From Desulfuromonadales bacterium (GTDB lineage: Bacteria; Desulfobacterota; Desulfuromonadia; Desulfuromonadales; Geopsychrobacteraceae), in assembly GCA_019429255.1 (NCBI GenBank), contig JAHYIY010000001.1, positions 1-64,000 on the forward strand: a DNA stretch of 64,000 nucleotides. The letters run 5' to 3'. Under the pieces are notes generated by a model. That model saw nothing but the letters and a program-made list of their open reading frames with translations, made no database searches and was not told the origin of the DNA. Every line of letters begins with the position of its first letter. Positions within the stretch are counted from its first letter, which is position 1. The position numbers and the translations under genes were made by a program. Positions 52,667 through 61,631 of the stretch are shown one piece after another.

Positions 52667-55207
52667 ATGAGATTGACACGAAGAGGCTTCATCAAAGCTT
52701 CCGCTGCTACCGGCGGAGCCATGCTTGCGGCCGGTTGCGCAACAGCCAAACCTGCCACCAGCGCCATGGGAAAAGCGGAAAAAGCCAAGGGCGAGTCGGC
52801 CGGCAAGTGGATTGCCAACACCTGTCAGGGCTGTACCACCTGGTGCCCGATCGAGATTTTTGTTCAGGACGGGCGCGCAGTCAAGGTTCGCGGCAACCAG
52901 CTTAGTAAGGCCAACAGTGGCTACTGCTGTGTTCGCGGCCACCTGATCCTGCAGCAGATCTATGATCCCGATCGTATCAAGACCCCGATGAAGCGCACCA
53001 ACCCGCAAAAAGGGCGCGGCATTGATCCCAAGTTCGTTCCCATTTCATGGGACGAAGCGATGGACACCCTGGCCGACAAGATCATGGAACTGCGCAAGAA
53101 CAACGAAACCCACAAGTTCCTGCTGATGCGTGGCCGCTACTCCGACCACAACGCCATTTTCTATGGTGACCTGCCCAAGATGATCGGCTCTCCTAACAAC
53201 ATCTCCCACAGCTCCATCTGCGCTGAAGTTGAAAAGATGGGGCGAATGTTGGAAGGCTACTGGGGCTACAGTGATTACGATCTCGACAACATGAAGTATC
53301 TGATTGTCTGGGCCTGTGACCCCATGTCTTCCAACCGTCAGATCCCCAACGCCATCCGTAAGATGAACAAGGTCATGGAAAACGGCAAGGTTGCTGTTAT
53401 TGATCCGCGCATGAATAACACCGCCGCCAAGGCGCATGAATGGATGCCGGTCAAACCTTCAACGGACGGCGCTGTCGCCTCCGCCCTGGCGCATTATATT
53501 CTGGTCAATGGTATGTGGAGCAAGGAGTTCGTCGGTGACTTCAAGGACGGCAAAAACCGCTTTGTCAAAGGTGCAACCGTCAATGAAGCCGACTTCGATG
53601 AGAAACTGACCCACGGTCTGGTCAAGTGGTGGAACCTGGCGCTGAAAGATTCAGATCCGGCATGGGCCGCCAAAGAAGCTGGTGTCGATCAGGCACAGAT
53701 TGAGCGCATCGCCAAAGAATTTGCTCAGGCTGCTCCCCAGTGCGCCGTCTGGTTTGGCCCGAATATGCAGCCCCGCGGCACCTATGCCGCAATGACCATG
53801 CACGCCCTCAACGGCCTGGTTGGTGCTACCGATAGCGAAGGGGGACTCTGCACCGGCATGGGCGCTCCCTCCAGCAGCTATCCGAAGTACAACGATTTTC
53901 AGGATCCCGTTGCTGCCGCAGGTGCGAAAAACAAGAAAATCGATCAACGTGGCACCCTGACCTTCCCGGCTATGGCCAGCCACAAACCCGGCTCCGGTGT
54001 TGTTCTCAATAACGTTGCCAACGCCATCCTGGCCGAAGACCCCTACGATATCAAGGTCGCCCTGTCCTACTTCCAGAATGTCAACTTCTCCGGCACCGAG
54101 GGCGCTCGTTGGGACAAGGCGATGACCAAGGTTCCCTTCTTTATCCACTGTGTGCCCATGTTCTCTGAGATGACCTATTTTGCTGACATCGTACTCCCTT
54201 CCGCTCTGCACCATTCTGAAGACTGGACCGTAGTACGCAGCAAAGCCAACCTTCACGGTCACATCTCCATCCAACAACCGGTCATCGATCGGATGTTTGA
54301 TGTCAAAGGCATCGAAACAGAAGTCACCTGGCTGCTGGCGGAGAAACTCAACGACAAGGGCTTCCCCAACATGCTCCAGTGGGTGAAATCCTATAAGGAT
54401 CCGGAAACAGGCAAGGAACCGACAAACAGCATGGAGTTTGCCATCTATGCCACCAAGATCCGCAGTCAAAAAGCCTGGGATCCGGCCGAGAACAAGGACT
54501 ACAAGGGTGACCGCCCCAACGGCTGGGAAGATTTCCGCGCCAAGGGCGTGGTCAACTCGCCTAAATTCATCTTCCGCAAGAAATGGGCAGATGGTTTCAA
54601 AACTGAGACCAAGAAGTTTGAATTCTATAGCGAAACCCTGAAGAAGGGTCTGACCGCTCACGCTGAAAAACACAAGGTCAGCATCGACAAGGTCATGGAA
54701 GTCACCAACTATGAAGCTCGCGGCGAGTTGGCATTTGTCCCCCATTATGAGTCGCCGAAGCGTAATGGCAGCAAGACTGAATACCCCTTTGATCTGGTCG
54801 ACATGAAGTCGCGTTTCAATCGTGAAGGGCGCAGTGCCAACAACACCTGGTACCATAGTTTCAAGCAGTGCGATCCGGGCGATGTCAATGAGCAGGATGT
54901 CATCCAGATCAACCCGGCTGACGCCGCCAAAATTGGCATCAAGGAAGGAGACATGGTCAAAGTTACTTCCATTGTGGGCAGTCTGAAGGTCAAAGCCCAC
55001 CTGTGGGAGGGTGTCCGCCCCGGGGTCGTCGCCAAGTGCTATGGTCAGGGTCACCACGCCATGGGTCGCGTCGCTGCCAAGGATTTTGCCAAGGCCATTC
55101 CTCGCGGAGCTAACTTCAATGAGATCATGCCCGATGACTACGATCGTTTGAGCGGTGCTACCGCCCGTAACGGCGGTCACACTGGCCTCAAGATTGAAAA
55201 AGCCTGA
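52667..55207 (+). CDS. arrA: molybdopterin oxidoreductase of the ArrA/ArxA clade, probable arsenate reductase catalytic subunit
   Basis: The 846-residue protein starts with a Tat signal (RRGFIKASAATGG, then a Cys at the LAAGC site). A [4Fe-4S] motif at C53, C56, C60 and C87 or C88 follows (NTCQGCTTWCP). Segments PKFVPISWDEAMDTL, ISHSSICAEVEKMG, DYDLDNMKYLI, W-SKEFVGDF and DPAWAAKEAGV match stretches I know from ArrA, including regions used for arrA primers. Arsenate is thus the likely acceptor, but polysulfide- or other oxyanion-reducing relatives cannot be excluded. ATG 52667 follows AAAGGAGG. ArrB-like and TorD-like genes follow. Confidence 0.75.
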   Translation: MRLTRRGFIKASAATGGAMLAAGCATAKPATSAMGKAEKAKGESAGKWIANTCQGCTTWCPIEIFVQDGRAVKVRGNQLSKANSGYCCVRGHLILQQIYDPDRIKTPMKRTNPQKGRGIDPKFVPISWDEAMDTLADKIMELRKNNETHKFLLMRGRYSDHNAIFYGDLPKMIGSPNNISHSSICAEVEKMGRMLEGYWGYSDYDLDNMKYLIVWACDPMSSNRQIPNAIRKMNKVMENGKVAVIDPRMNNTAAKAHEWMPVKPSTDGAVASALAHYILVNGMWSKEFVGDFKDGKNRFVKGATVNEADFDEKLTHGLVKWWNLALKDSDPAWAAKEAGVDQAQIERIAKEFAQAAPQCAVWFGPNMQPRGTYAAMTMHALNGLVGATDSEGGLCTGMGAPSSSYPKYNDFQDPVAAAGAKNKKIDQRGTLTFPAMASHKPGSGVVLNNVANAILAEDPYDIKVALSYFQNVNFSGTEGARWDKAMTKVPFFIHCVPMFSEMTYFADIVLPSALHHSEDWTVVRSKANLHGHISIQQPVIDRMFDVKGIETEVTWLLAEKLNDKGFPNMLQWVKSYKDPETGKEPTNSMEFAIYATKIRSQKAWDPAENKDYKGDRPNGWEDFRAKGVVNSPKFIFRKKWADGFKTETKKFEFYSETLKKGLTAHAEKHKVSIDKVMEVTNYEARGELAFVPHYESPKRNGSKTEYPFDLVDMKSRFNREGRSANNTWYHSFKQCDPGDVNEQDVIQINPADAAKIGIKEGDMVKVTSIVGSLKVKAHLWEGVRPGVVAKCYGQGHHAMGRVAAKDFAKAIPRGANFNEIMPDDYDRLSGATARNGGHTGLKIEKA

Positions 55208-55246
55208 TCTGACGATACCCTTATACTTTAAATAGGAGATAAATAG

Positions 55247-56035
55247 ATGGCAAGATACGGAATGGTTATCGACCTGCACAAGTGCACCGGCTGCGGCGCC
55301 TGTGGCCTCGGGTGCAAAACCGAAAACAATACGGACGACCGTGCCGACGGTCAGACCCATAACTGGGCGGACTACAGGACCGTCGTTTCCGGGAAGTTCC
55401 CCAACGTCAAGCTCGAGATGCTACCGGTGCTCTGCAACCACTGTTCCGACGCACCCTGCGTGAAAGCATGTCCGGTTACTCCCAAAGCAATGCACAAGAA
55501 CGCCAAAGGGATGACGATTCACAATCAGGAGCGCTGTATCGGATGTCGTGCCTGTCAGTATGCCTGCCCCTACAGTCAGAATGACGTGGCACAAGGGTCC
55601 AATGACTACAGCGTTATCAGCTTCAATGATTTCGGTAAAACCATCCACGCGGCTTATCAAGATAAAACCGAAATCATCAAGGGCTGCACCACTTCCGGTG
55701 CGGAAATCGCAAAAAAAGCAGGGTTCACACCACCGCATGCCACGAATTACGGCCATCCTGACTATAAAAATATCAGAACTGCTGGCGTGGTGGAAAAATG
55801 TATCCTCTGCGACCATCGCATTGAAAACGGGATGAAGCCCTACTGTACCGATGTCTGTCCATCCAGTGCCCGCGTTGCCGGAGACCTCGACGATCCTCAC
55901 AGCGATGCCGCCAAGTTGGTTAAACAGTATGGTGGACGTCGCCTGAAAAACAATAAGGGCGAATTTCTGGCCGCTAATGAAAACGGTGTCGGACCTAATA
56001 TTTATTACATCCGCACCTATTCAGCGCGCAAGTAA
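55247..56035 (+). CDS. arrB: four-cluster ferredoxin subunit, ArrB-like
   Basis: The 262-residue electron-transfer subunit starts RYGMVIDLHKCTGCGACGLGCKTENN, very like ArrB. It has four cysteine groups: CTGCGACGLGC, CNHCSDAPCVKAC, CIGCRACQYAC and CILCDHR/CTDVC. It has no signal peptide and would travel through Tat bound to the large subunit. No membrane anchor (ArrC/NrfD) gene follows, so electrons probably come from a soluble or membrane cytochrome encoded elsewhere. A terminator follows it. Confidence 0.85.
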   Translation: MARYGMVIDLHKCTGCGACGLGCKTENNTDDRADGQTHNWADYRTVVSGKFPNVKLEMLPVLCNHCSDAPCVKACPVTPKAMHKNAKGMTIHNQERCIGCRACQYACPYSQNDVAQGSNDYSVISFNDFGKTIHAAYQDKTEIIKGCTTSGAEIAKKAGFTPPHATNYGHPDYKNIRTAGVVEKCILCDHRIENGMKPYCTDVCPSSARVAGDLDDPHSDAAKLVKQYGGRRLKNNKGEFLAANENGVGPNIYYIRTYSARK

Positions 56036-56050
56036 CTAATTTACCTGTAG

Positions 56051-56090
56051 AAAAAGCCGCAAACGAAGAGTGTTTCGTCTGCGGCTTTTT
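56051..56090 (+). terminator. terminator after the reductase genes
   Basis: AAAAAGCCGCA pairs with TGCGGCTTTTT, with an inner ACGAA/TTCGT stem. It lies 15 bases after the arrB-like stop and 38 bases before the chaperone gene, so downstream genes may be expressed at a lower level. Confidence 0.9.
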
Positions 56091-56128
56091 ACTCAATCAA
56101 TCCACTACCTCTAATTCGGGAGACATTT

Positions 56129-56761
56129 GTGACCGCTACTGCCCTCATGGATAAAATCGCTGCTACGGCTGATGCATTTCGTCTGCTTTCTGCCTGTTAT
56201 TATGAGCCGGATAAAAACATGCTCCTCGAAGAAGGCCTGTTTATTCAGCTGCGTGAAGCCCTTGAGTTGTGCCTCCCCGACTCGGCTCATCTTGCCGATG
56301 CCCTGGCAACCTGCCTTGAAGCAGCGCCTGAGCAGGATCTACTGATCGATTACGCCAAACTTTTTGTCGGCCCGGATGAGCTGCTGGCACACCCTTATGG
56401 ATCGGTCTACCTTGATGGGCCAAAAATCCTCATGGGAGACTCGACCATGGATGTCATCGTCCGTTACCGTGATGCCGAGTTTGCCATTACTGCTGATTTT
56501 AAGGAAGTTCCTGACCATATAACCGTTGAACTCGAATTCCTCTATTTGCTCTGCTACAATGAGTCCCTGGCTATGGTTGAACAACGTTCTGCGGAACAGG
56601 CCGAGTGGCAGCAGCGCCGTCAGACCTTTATCGATGATCACATCGGCCACTGGATTGATGACTTCTGTGGCAGACTGCGCAACAACACGCAATGCGACTA
56701 TTACCGCCACCTTGCCGATCTGACCCAGCGCTTTATCAACGCACAAAAATCAGCGGCCTAG
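56129..56761 (+). CDS. TorD/DmsD-family molybdoenzyme chaperone
   Basis: The 210-residue all-helical protein contains the family core DYAKLFVGPDELLAHPYGSV followed by YLDGPKILMGDSTMDV. Such chaperones bind the Tat signal of the partner enzyme and hold it for cofactor loading; the ArrA-like protein is the evident client. GTG 56129 follows CGGGAG. Confidence 0.88.
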   Translation: MTATALMDKIAATADAFRLLSACYYEPDKNMLLEEGLFIQLREALELCLPDSAHLADALATCLEAAPEQDLLIDYAKLFVGPDELLAHPYGSVYLDGPKILMGDSTMDVIVRYRDAEFAITADFKEVPDHITVELEFLYLLCYNESLAMVEQRSAEQAEWQQRRQTFIDDHIGHWIDDFCGRLRNNTQCDYYRHLADLTQRFINAQKSAA

Positions 56762-56770
56762 GTTGACAAC

Positions 56771-57709
56771 ATGATGCTGCAGAGCACCGCCTTTAAACTT
56801 CTCACCCCCCAGGACACCCTGCAGATCGAGCGTGGTCGCTGTCTGCGCCACCGATTGTCTTCTTCCAGTTGTCGCAACTGTTTTGCGGTCTGTACCACGG
56901 GCGCCATGAGCTGGTCGGAAACCGGCTTGCACTGGAATCAGGAAAAATGCAGCGGCTGCCTGCTCTGCGCCGGAGGATGCCCAACTGATGCGTTGACCAG
57001 CAATCAGCTGCACCCAAGCGCCCTGCTCCAACGTCTTGATGAAGTCGATAACCCTTTGCTGGCCTGCTCCTTTAACCCACAGACGCAGGGGCATGCGCGG
57101 GTTCCCTGTCTGGGGTTACTCGCTGATCCGCAGCTGCTACTGGTACTGCAACTGGCGCTGGGGAAGGAACTGCGTCTCAATGCGTCAGCCTGTGCAACCT
57201 GCGAAAACTGTCGCATTTTACCGGCACTACAGCAATCAGCTAAACAAGTTACTGAACTGGCACAGGGCTTACCCGGCGCTGTTAAAGTGATTGAGTCAGC
57301 ACCAGAGCTTGATTACCGCGAAAAAAGTTGCTCACGCCGCGAGTTTTTTAACTTTCTCAATCGCCGTTCACGCCAGACCGGGTCGTCCCTGGTCAATCGG
57401 CTGCGTCTCAACACAACTTCCAGCAGTTACGGCAAAAAAAGCATACCCTTGACCCGTCAACTCCTGCTGCAACTCGGCAAGGTGTCTTCCGCCGTGCGGG
57501 AAATGACCGACACGAAGATTCTGCCGGAACTGACCTTTGTCGCCGATTGCCGTGGCTGCACCGCCTGCGTCGGCATTTGTCCAACCGGCGCGCTGTCGAC
57601 CCCGGATATTCGTGGCAACAAACCGGAGGTCAATAAAGACCGTTGTACTGCCTGTTCTCTTTGTGTAGAATTCTGTCGTCAATCAGCAATCACTGTTGCC
57701 ACGCCCTAG
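56771..57709 (+). CDS. 4Fe-4S ferredoxin-type protein with extra cysteine motifs
   Basis: The 312-residue protein has an N-terminal pair of motifs (CRNCFAVC, CSGCLLCAGGC) and a central CATCENC. A helical middle follows, then a C-terminal pair (CRGCTACVGIC, CTACSLCVEFC). It has no signal peptide. Similar proteins often stand beside TorD chaperones and may donate electrons or help maturation; the exact role is unknown. Its stop codon TAG lies in the loop of a terminator hairpin. Confidence 0.78.
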   Translation: MMLQSTAFKLLTPQDTLQIERGRCLRHRLSSSSCRNCFAVCTTGAMSWSETGLHWNQEKCSGCLLCAGGCPTDALTSNQLHPSALLQRLDEVDNPLLACSFNPQTQGHARVPCLGLLADPQLLLVLQLALGKELRLNASACATCENCRILPALQQSAKQVTELAQGLPGAVKVIESAPELDYREKSCSRREFFNFLNRRSRQTGSSLVNRLRLNTTSSSYGKKSIPLTRQLLLQLGKVSSAVREMTDTKILPELTFVADCRGCTACVGICPTGALSTPDIRGNKPEVNKDRCTACSLCVEFCRQSAITVATP

Positions 57710-57722
57710 GGCGTGTTTTTTT
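57700..57722 (+). terminator. terminator with stop codon in its loop
   Basis: CACGCCC and GGGCGTG flank TA and run into seven T residues. The ferredoxin stop TAG (57707-57709) sits at the tip. The mobA start is 12 bases after the T-run. Confidence 0.92.
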
Positions 57723-57733
57723 GGACAGGCGTT

Positions 57734-58342
57734 ATGCAAATTTCGCACAACCAACAAACTTCTGACCATAGCGACATTACCGGGGTGATCCTTGCCGGTG
57801 GCCACAGCCGCCGCATGGGCCGCGACAAGGCCACCCTCACCCTCACCGGGCGCACCCTGTTTGACCGTGCTCACGATGCCTTGTCCGGCATTTTCAAACG
57901 GGTCCTGATCGCCGGAGATCGACCTGATCTGGCTTCCGAGACAATCCCCTGTTTTACTGACAAATATCCCGGTAGCGCCCTGGGTGGTATCCATGGCGGT
58001 TTGTGCGCTGCCCGGACGCCCTGGATTTTTGTCATTCCATGCGACCTGGCCGCACCAGATCCATTCCTGATCCGCCATCTGCTGCCCTACCGGAATGGTT
58101 ATGAAGCCGTCGTGCCGCGCACGACCAAGGGCTTTGAACCGGTTTTTGCCCTTTACCACAAAAGTTGTCTGCCGGTCATGGAACAGATGCTGCGTGCCGA
58201 GAATTACCGAATTTACGACTTTTATGACCGCATCCACATACGCCTTGTTGAATCCTGCGAGATGCCGATCGGATGGGAACGCTCAATGACCAATCTGAAT
58301 TCTCCAGCGGATCTTGCTCTTCTGACGAGAGAGGTACAATGA
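57734..58342 (+). CDS. mobA: molybdenum cofactor guanylyltransferase
   Basis: Adds GMP to molybdopterin, giving the bis-MGD form used by DMSO-reductase-family enzymes. The 202-residue protein has the nucleotidyltransferase start GVILAGGHSRRMGRDKATL, the SALGGIHGGL and IPCDLAAPDP motifs, and GFEPVFALYHKS. ATG 57734 removes seven unsupported residues that lie on the terminator. It overlaps mobB. Confidence 0.93.
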   Translation: MQISHNQQTSDHSDITGVILAGGHSRRMGRDKATLTLTGRTLFDRAHDALSGIFKRVLIAGDRPDLASETIPCFTDKYPGSALGGIHGGLCAARTPWIFVIPCDLAAPDPFLIRHLLPYRNGYEAVVPRTTKGFEPVFALYHKSCLPVMEQMLRAENYRIYDFYDRIHIRLVESCEMPIGWERSMTNLNSPADLALLTREVQ

Positions 58343-58845
58343 CGCCACCCGTTGTTTCTATCGTTGCCAAAAGCGGCACCGGCAAAACCACCCTGCTGGA
58401 AAAATTGATTGCCGAAATGAAAAGGCGCGGGTTTCGCGTCGGCGCGATCAAGCACGATGCCCACAGTTTCAGCATCGATCACCAGGGAAAAGACTCCTGG
58501 CGCCTGACCCAGGCCGGGGCTGACACCATGCTCATCACCTCACCGGCCAAAATTGCCATGGTCAAACAGCATGGCAATAGTGAGCCGAACCTTGATGACA
58601 CTGTCGCTACCTATTGCCAGGATGTCGATATTGTTCTGACCGAGGGGTTTAAGCGCAGCAGCATGCCGAAAATCGAAGTTCATCGACGCGAGCGCAGCGC
58701 CACGCTGCTGTGTCGTGGTGAACAACATGATCCCAACCTGTTTGCTGTGGCATCGGATGAACACCTTGAGCTGGATGTGCCGGTGTTTGACATCAATGAC
58801 ACGACCGGGCTCTGCGATTTGATCGTCAAGAGGTTTCTGTCATGA
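58339..58845 (+). CDS. mobB: molybdopterin-guanine dinucleotide biosynthesis adaptor MobB
   Basis: A small GTP-binding protein of 168 residues with P-loop AKSGTGKTTLLEKL, AIKHDAHSFSID and the EGFKRSSMPKIEVHR motif of MobB. ATG 58339 overlaps the mobA stop in ATGA, and its own stop overlaps the next gene. Confidence 0.93.
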   Translation: MTPPVVSIVAKSGTGKTTLLEKLIAEMKRRGFRVGAIKHDAHSFSIDHQGKDSWRLTQAGADTMLITSPAKIAMVKQHGNSEPNLDDTVATYCQDVDIVLTEGFKRSSMPKIEVHRRERSATLLCRGEQHDPNLFAVASDEHLELDVPVFDINDTTGLCDLIVKRFLS

Positions 58846-59180
58846 CCGATATCCGCATCCGTAGCAAGATCTGGCTTGAGATCAACGACCGACCCTTTCT
58901 CGGTGGTGGCCGTCTGCGCCTGCTGCGCGCTATTGCCGCCACGGGTTCGATCAATGCCGCCTCCCAGCAACTTGGCATCTCCTACCGCAAGGCCTGGAGT
59001 CAGGTGCAGGAGATGGAAAAACACGGCATCCCCATGGTCGAGCGTGAGAAGGGTGGAAGCGGCGGCGGACGCTCCGTCATCACCCCGCAGGCCAGGGAAT
59101 TACTCAGTAAATTTGATGATGTGCAAGAAGGCCTGCACCAGGTAATCGATGAAAAATTTGATCAGGTTTTTAAAGCCTGA
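58842..59180 (+). CDS. ModE-type winged-helix DNA-binding protein (no molybdate-binding domain)
   Basis: The 112-residue protein corresponds to the N-terminal DNA-binding half of ModE: RLRLLRAIAATGSINAASQQ, LGISYRKAWSQVQEME and the wing GGSGGGRSVITPQARELL. The molybdate-binding MOP domains of full ModE are missing. It overlaps mobB in ATGA. It may regulate this operon or molybdate uptake with another signal. Confidence 0.88.
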   Translation: MTDIRIRSKIWLEINDRPFLGGGRLRLLRAIAATGSINAASQQLGISYRKAWSQVQEMEKHGIPMVEREKGGSGGGRSVITPQARELLSKFDDVQEGLHQVIDEKFDQVFKA

Positions 59181-59219
59181 ACAAGATGACACAGAAATTG
59201 ATCAACAAGGAGAACAGCA

Positions 59220-60434
59220 GTGATTGATTACCAGCAAGCCATAAAAGCCATTGCTGACAACATCACCCCATTGTCACCGGTGCAAGTGCCACTGGCCGAA
59301 GGTTTGGGGTGCGTTCTGGCTGCAGATGTATATTCAAAGCTTGAGTTACCCCCCGCCGATAATTCAGCCATGGACGGCTATGCCTATGCCTTTTCCGGCA
59401 GCGTTGACGGCAGCCTGACCGAGGTCGGTTTTCTACCGGCCGGTGGTAGCTTTTCAGCAACGATTGAAGAAGGTGAAGCGATTCGCATCATGACCGGTGC
59501 GCCGCTGCCGGCAGACTGTGACACGGTCGTTCCGATGGAAGATACTGAACACCAGGGGAACAACCGGATTCGCCTGCGCAAGCAACTGCCATGCGGCACC
59601 AATGTTCGCTATCGCGGTGAAGAACTCAAGGCCGGTGAAAAAATTCTCTCCCAGGGCCAACAACTCGACCCGGCGGCTATTGGCATGCTGGCCTCGGCAG
59701 GCATTGCTGAAGTTACCATCTATCCGGCCCCATGCGTTGCAATTCTCTCCACCGGCGACGAGCTGGTCGAACTTGGTGAAACACCAGACAACGGTAAGAT
59801 CATCAACTCCAATGCTCACCTGCTTGCTGCCTGTTTACGTCAGGACGGCTTTACTCCTGTTCTGCTTGGCATCGCCAAAGATCAACCGGGAGAACTTGAG
59901 GCCTGCCTGCGTCAAGGACTGGATGCTGACATGCTGATCACCACCGGTGGAGTTTCCGTTGGCGATCGCGATCTGGTCCAGCAAACCTTGAGTAATATTG
60001 GTTTTAAAACCATCTTCTGGCAGGTTGCCACCAAGCCCGGCAAACCAACCCTGTTCGGCATGATTGGCCGGCAGCCGGTTTTTGGCCTGCCGGGCAATCC
60101 GGGGGCATCCGCTGCTACCTATCAATTGTATGCCCGGCCGGCCCTGCGCATGCTAAGCGGCCATCGCCAACCTTTTTCTTCCAACCTCAAGGTCAAGCTG
60201 GCGACAGCAATTAAAGCCGGGGGCAAACGCCTGCATTTTCTCTGGGGTAATCTGAATATTGTCGCCGGCGAACTGCAGTTTCTGCCGTCTGAACGCCAGG
60301 GCTCGGGCCAGAACCGCAGTGCCATTGGGGCACAGGCACTGTTTCCCCTGCCCATCGACTCCCCTCCAATAGCAGCCGGAGAGATGGTCGAAGTAATTAT
60401 GCTGCATCTGCCGCTTGGTCAAAAAACCTCTTAA
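59220..60434 (+). CDS. moeA: molybdopterin molybdenumtransferase
   Basis: Inserts molybdenum into adenylylated molybdopterin. The 404-residue protein has the MoeA motifs LPPADNSAMDGYAY, GEAIRIMTGAPLPADCDTVV, the MoCF domain ISTGDEL-like AILSTGDELVELG and TTGGVSVGDRD, and FGLPGNPGASA. The start is GTG 59220 after AAGGAG. Confidence 0.95.
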   Translation: MIDYQQAIKAIADNITPLSPVQVPLAEGLGCVLAADVYSKLELPPADNSAMDGYAYAFSGSVDGSLTEVGFLPAGGSFSATIEEGEAIRIMTGAPLPADCDTVVPMEDTEHQGNNRIRLRKQLPCGTNVRYRGEELKAGEKILSQGQQLDPAAIGMLASAGIAEVTIYPAPCVAILSTGDELVELGETPDNGKIINSNAHLLAACLRQDGFTPVLLGIAKDQPGELEACLRQGLDADMLITTGGVSVGDRDLVQQTLSNIGFKTIFWQVATKPGKPTLFGMIGRQPVFGLPGNPGASAATYQLYARPALRMLSGHRQPFSSNLKVKLATAIKAGGKRLHFLWGNLNIVAGELQFLPSERQGSGQNRSAIGAQALFPLPIDSPPIAAGEMVEVIMLHLPLGQKTS

Positions 60435-60455
60435 CTTGAATTAAAGGAGCACATC

Positions 60456-60665
60456 ATGTTTGGTCTGGGAACACAGGAACTGCTGATTATTCTGGTACTG
60501 GTCATGGTTATTTTTGGTGCGGGCAAACTCCCCCAGGTTGGGGAAGCCCTGGGCAAGGGGATACGCAACTTTAAAAAAGGAGTGAGTGAGGCTCAGGAAA
60601 TCGACCTTGCTGACCTAGGTGACAAGAAAAAATCCGAATCGCAAGCAGATCACCATGAAGGATAG
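60456..60665 (+). CDS. tatA: Tat translocase subunit TatA
   Basis: The 69-residue protein has the TatA plan: one short membrane helix ([20 protein letters not shown]), a hinge with Phe-Gly, an amphipathic helix ([20 protein letters not shown]) and a charged tail. Its presence inside a molybdenum-cofactor operon fits the Tat-exported ArrA-like enzyme. No tatC is in the window. ATG 60456 follows AAAGGAG. Confidence 0.93.
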   Translation: MFGLGTQELLIILVLVMVIFGAGKLPQVGEALGKGIRNFKKGVSEAQEIDLADLGDKKKSESQADHHEG

Positions 60666-61626
60666 TTTTGGACGTAACATCAGTTACTTGCGCCTGTCGA
60701 TCACTGATCGCTGCAATCTGCGCTGCCTTTACTGTATGCCGACTGAGGGCATCGAGCACCGGCAACATGACGAAATCCTCCGTTATGATGAAATGCTGCG
60801 TATTGTTGCTGCTGCCACTACCCTGGGAATCCGCAAGGTGCGCGTCACCGGCGGTGAGCCCCTGGTCCGTAAAGGTGTGATCGGCTTCTTGCAACAGCTT
60901 GCCGCCCTGGAGGGGATTGAAGAAATTGCCCTGACAACCAACGGCATCCTGTTGGCCGACTATGCCCAGGCATTATGTGACACTGGTGTCAAACGACTTA
61001 ATATCAGCCTCGATTCCCTTAACCCTTCTACCTTTAAGGAAATTACCCGGGGCGGTGATCTCAGTCGGGTCCTGGCCGGTATCGATAAAGCCGAACAAAT
61101 CGGCATGAAGATCAAGCTTAATATGGTAGCCATGCGCGGGGTCAATGACCATGAGCTGCTCGATTTTGCCGCATTATCCACAGATCATCCCTGGTCGGTG
61201 CGCTTTATCGAATATATGCCGACAATTCGCGAACAACACTGGCAACAACGGATTATCAGCGGCGCGGATATTCTTGCGCTATTACATACGCATTACCAGT
61301 TGCAGCCTCTCACGACTGATCTTCTCTGTGGCCCGGCGCGCCCTTACCGGATTACCGGTGCCGCCGGTACCATTGGCATCATTACCCCGATGAGCGAACA
61401 TTTCTGTGGCTCCTGCAACCGCATCCGCGTGACCTCAACAGGACAGGCCAAAAGTTGCCTGATGTCGAATGAGGTGACCGATCTGCGCTCCCTCCTAGGT
61501 GTCCGTCAGCGTACCGCACTGATCGACACCTTGAAAAAGGTGATCTGTGGCAAGCCTGAACATCATCGATTGGGCACAGATCCCGATTCTACTACCCCAT
61601 TTTCCATGGCCAGCATAGGAGGATAA
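60655..61626 (+). CDS. moaA: GTP 3',8-cyclase
   Basis: First step of molybdopterin synthesis; a radical SAM enzyme. The 323-residue protein has [12 protein letters not shown], the [10 protein letters not shown] motif, [17 protein letters not shown] and the C-terminal cluster [20 protein letters not shown]. The usual C-terminal GG is present as ASIGG. ATG 60655 lies inside the end of tatA, with a poor ribosome binding site that suggests coupling. Confidence 0.95.
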   Translation: MKDSFGRNISYLRLSITDRCNLRCLYCMPTEGIEHRQHDEILRYDEMLRIVAAATTLGIRKVRVTGGEPLVRKGVIGFLQQLAALEGIEEIALTTNGILLADYAQALCDTGVKRLNISLDSLNPSTFKEITRGGDLSRVLAGIDKAEQIGMKIKLNMVAMRGVNDHELLDFAALSTDHPWSVRFIEYMPTIREQHWQQRIISGADILALLHTHYQLQPLTTDLLCGPARPYRITGAAGTIGIITPMSEHFCGSCNRIRVTSTGQAKSCLMSNEVTDLRSLLGVRQRTALIDTLKKVICGKPEHHRLGTDPDSTTPFSMASIGG

Positions 61627-61631
61627 ACAGC

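Noticed and set aside
53651-55360. 569-codon open frame antisense to the ArrA-like gene
   Set aside because: It mirrors the codon structure of the sense gene, shows no domain or ribosome binding site, and the sense strand has clear Fe-S and Tat motifs.
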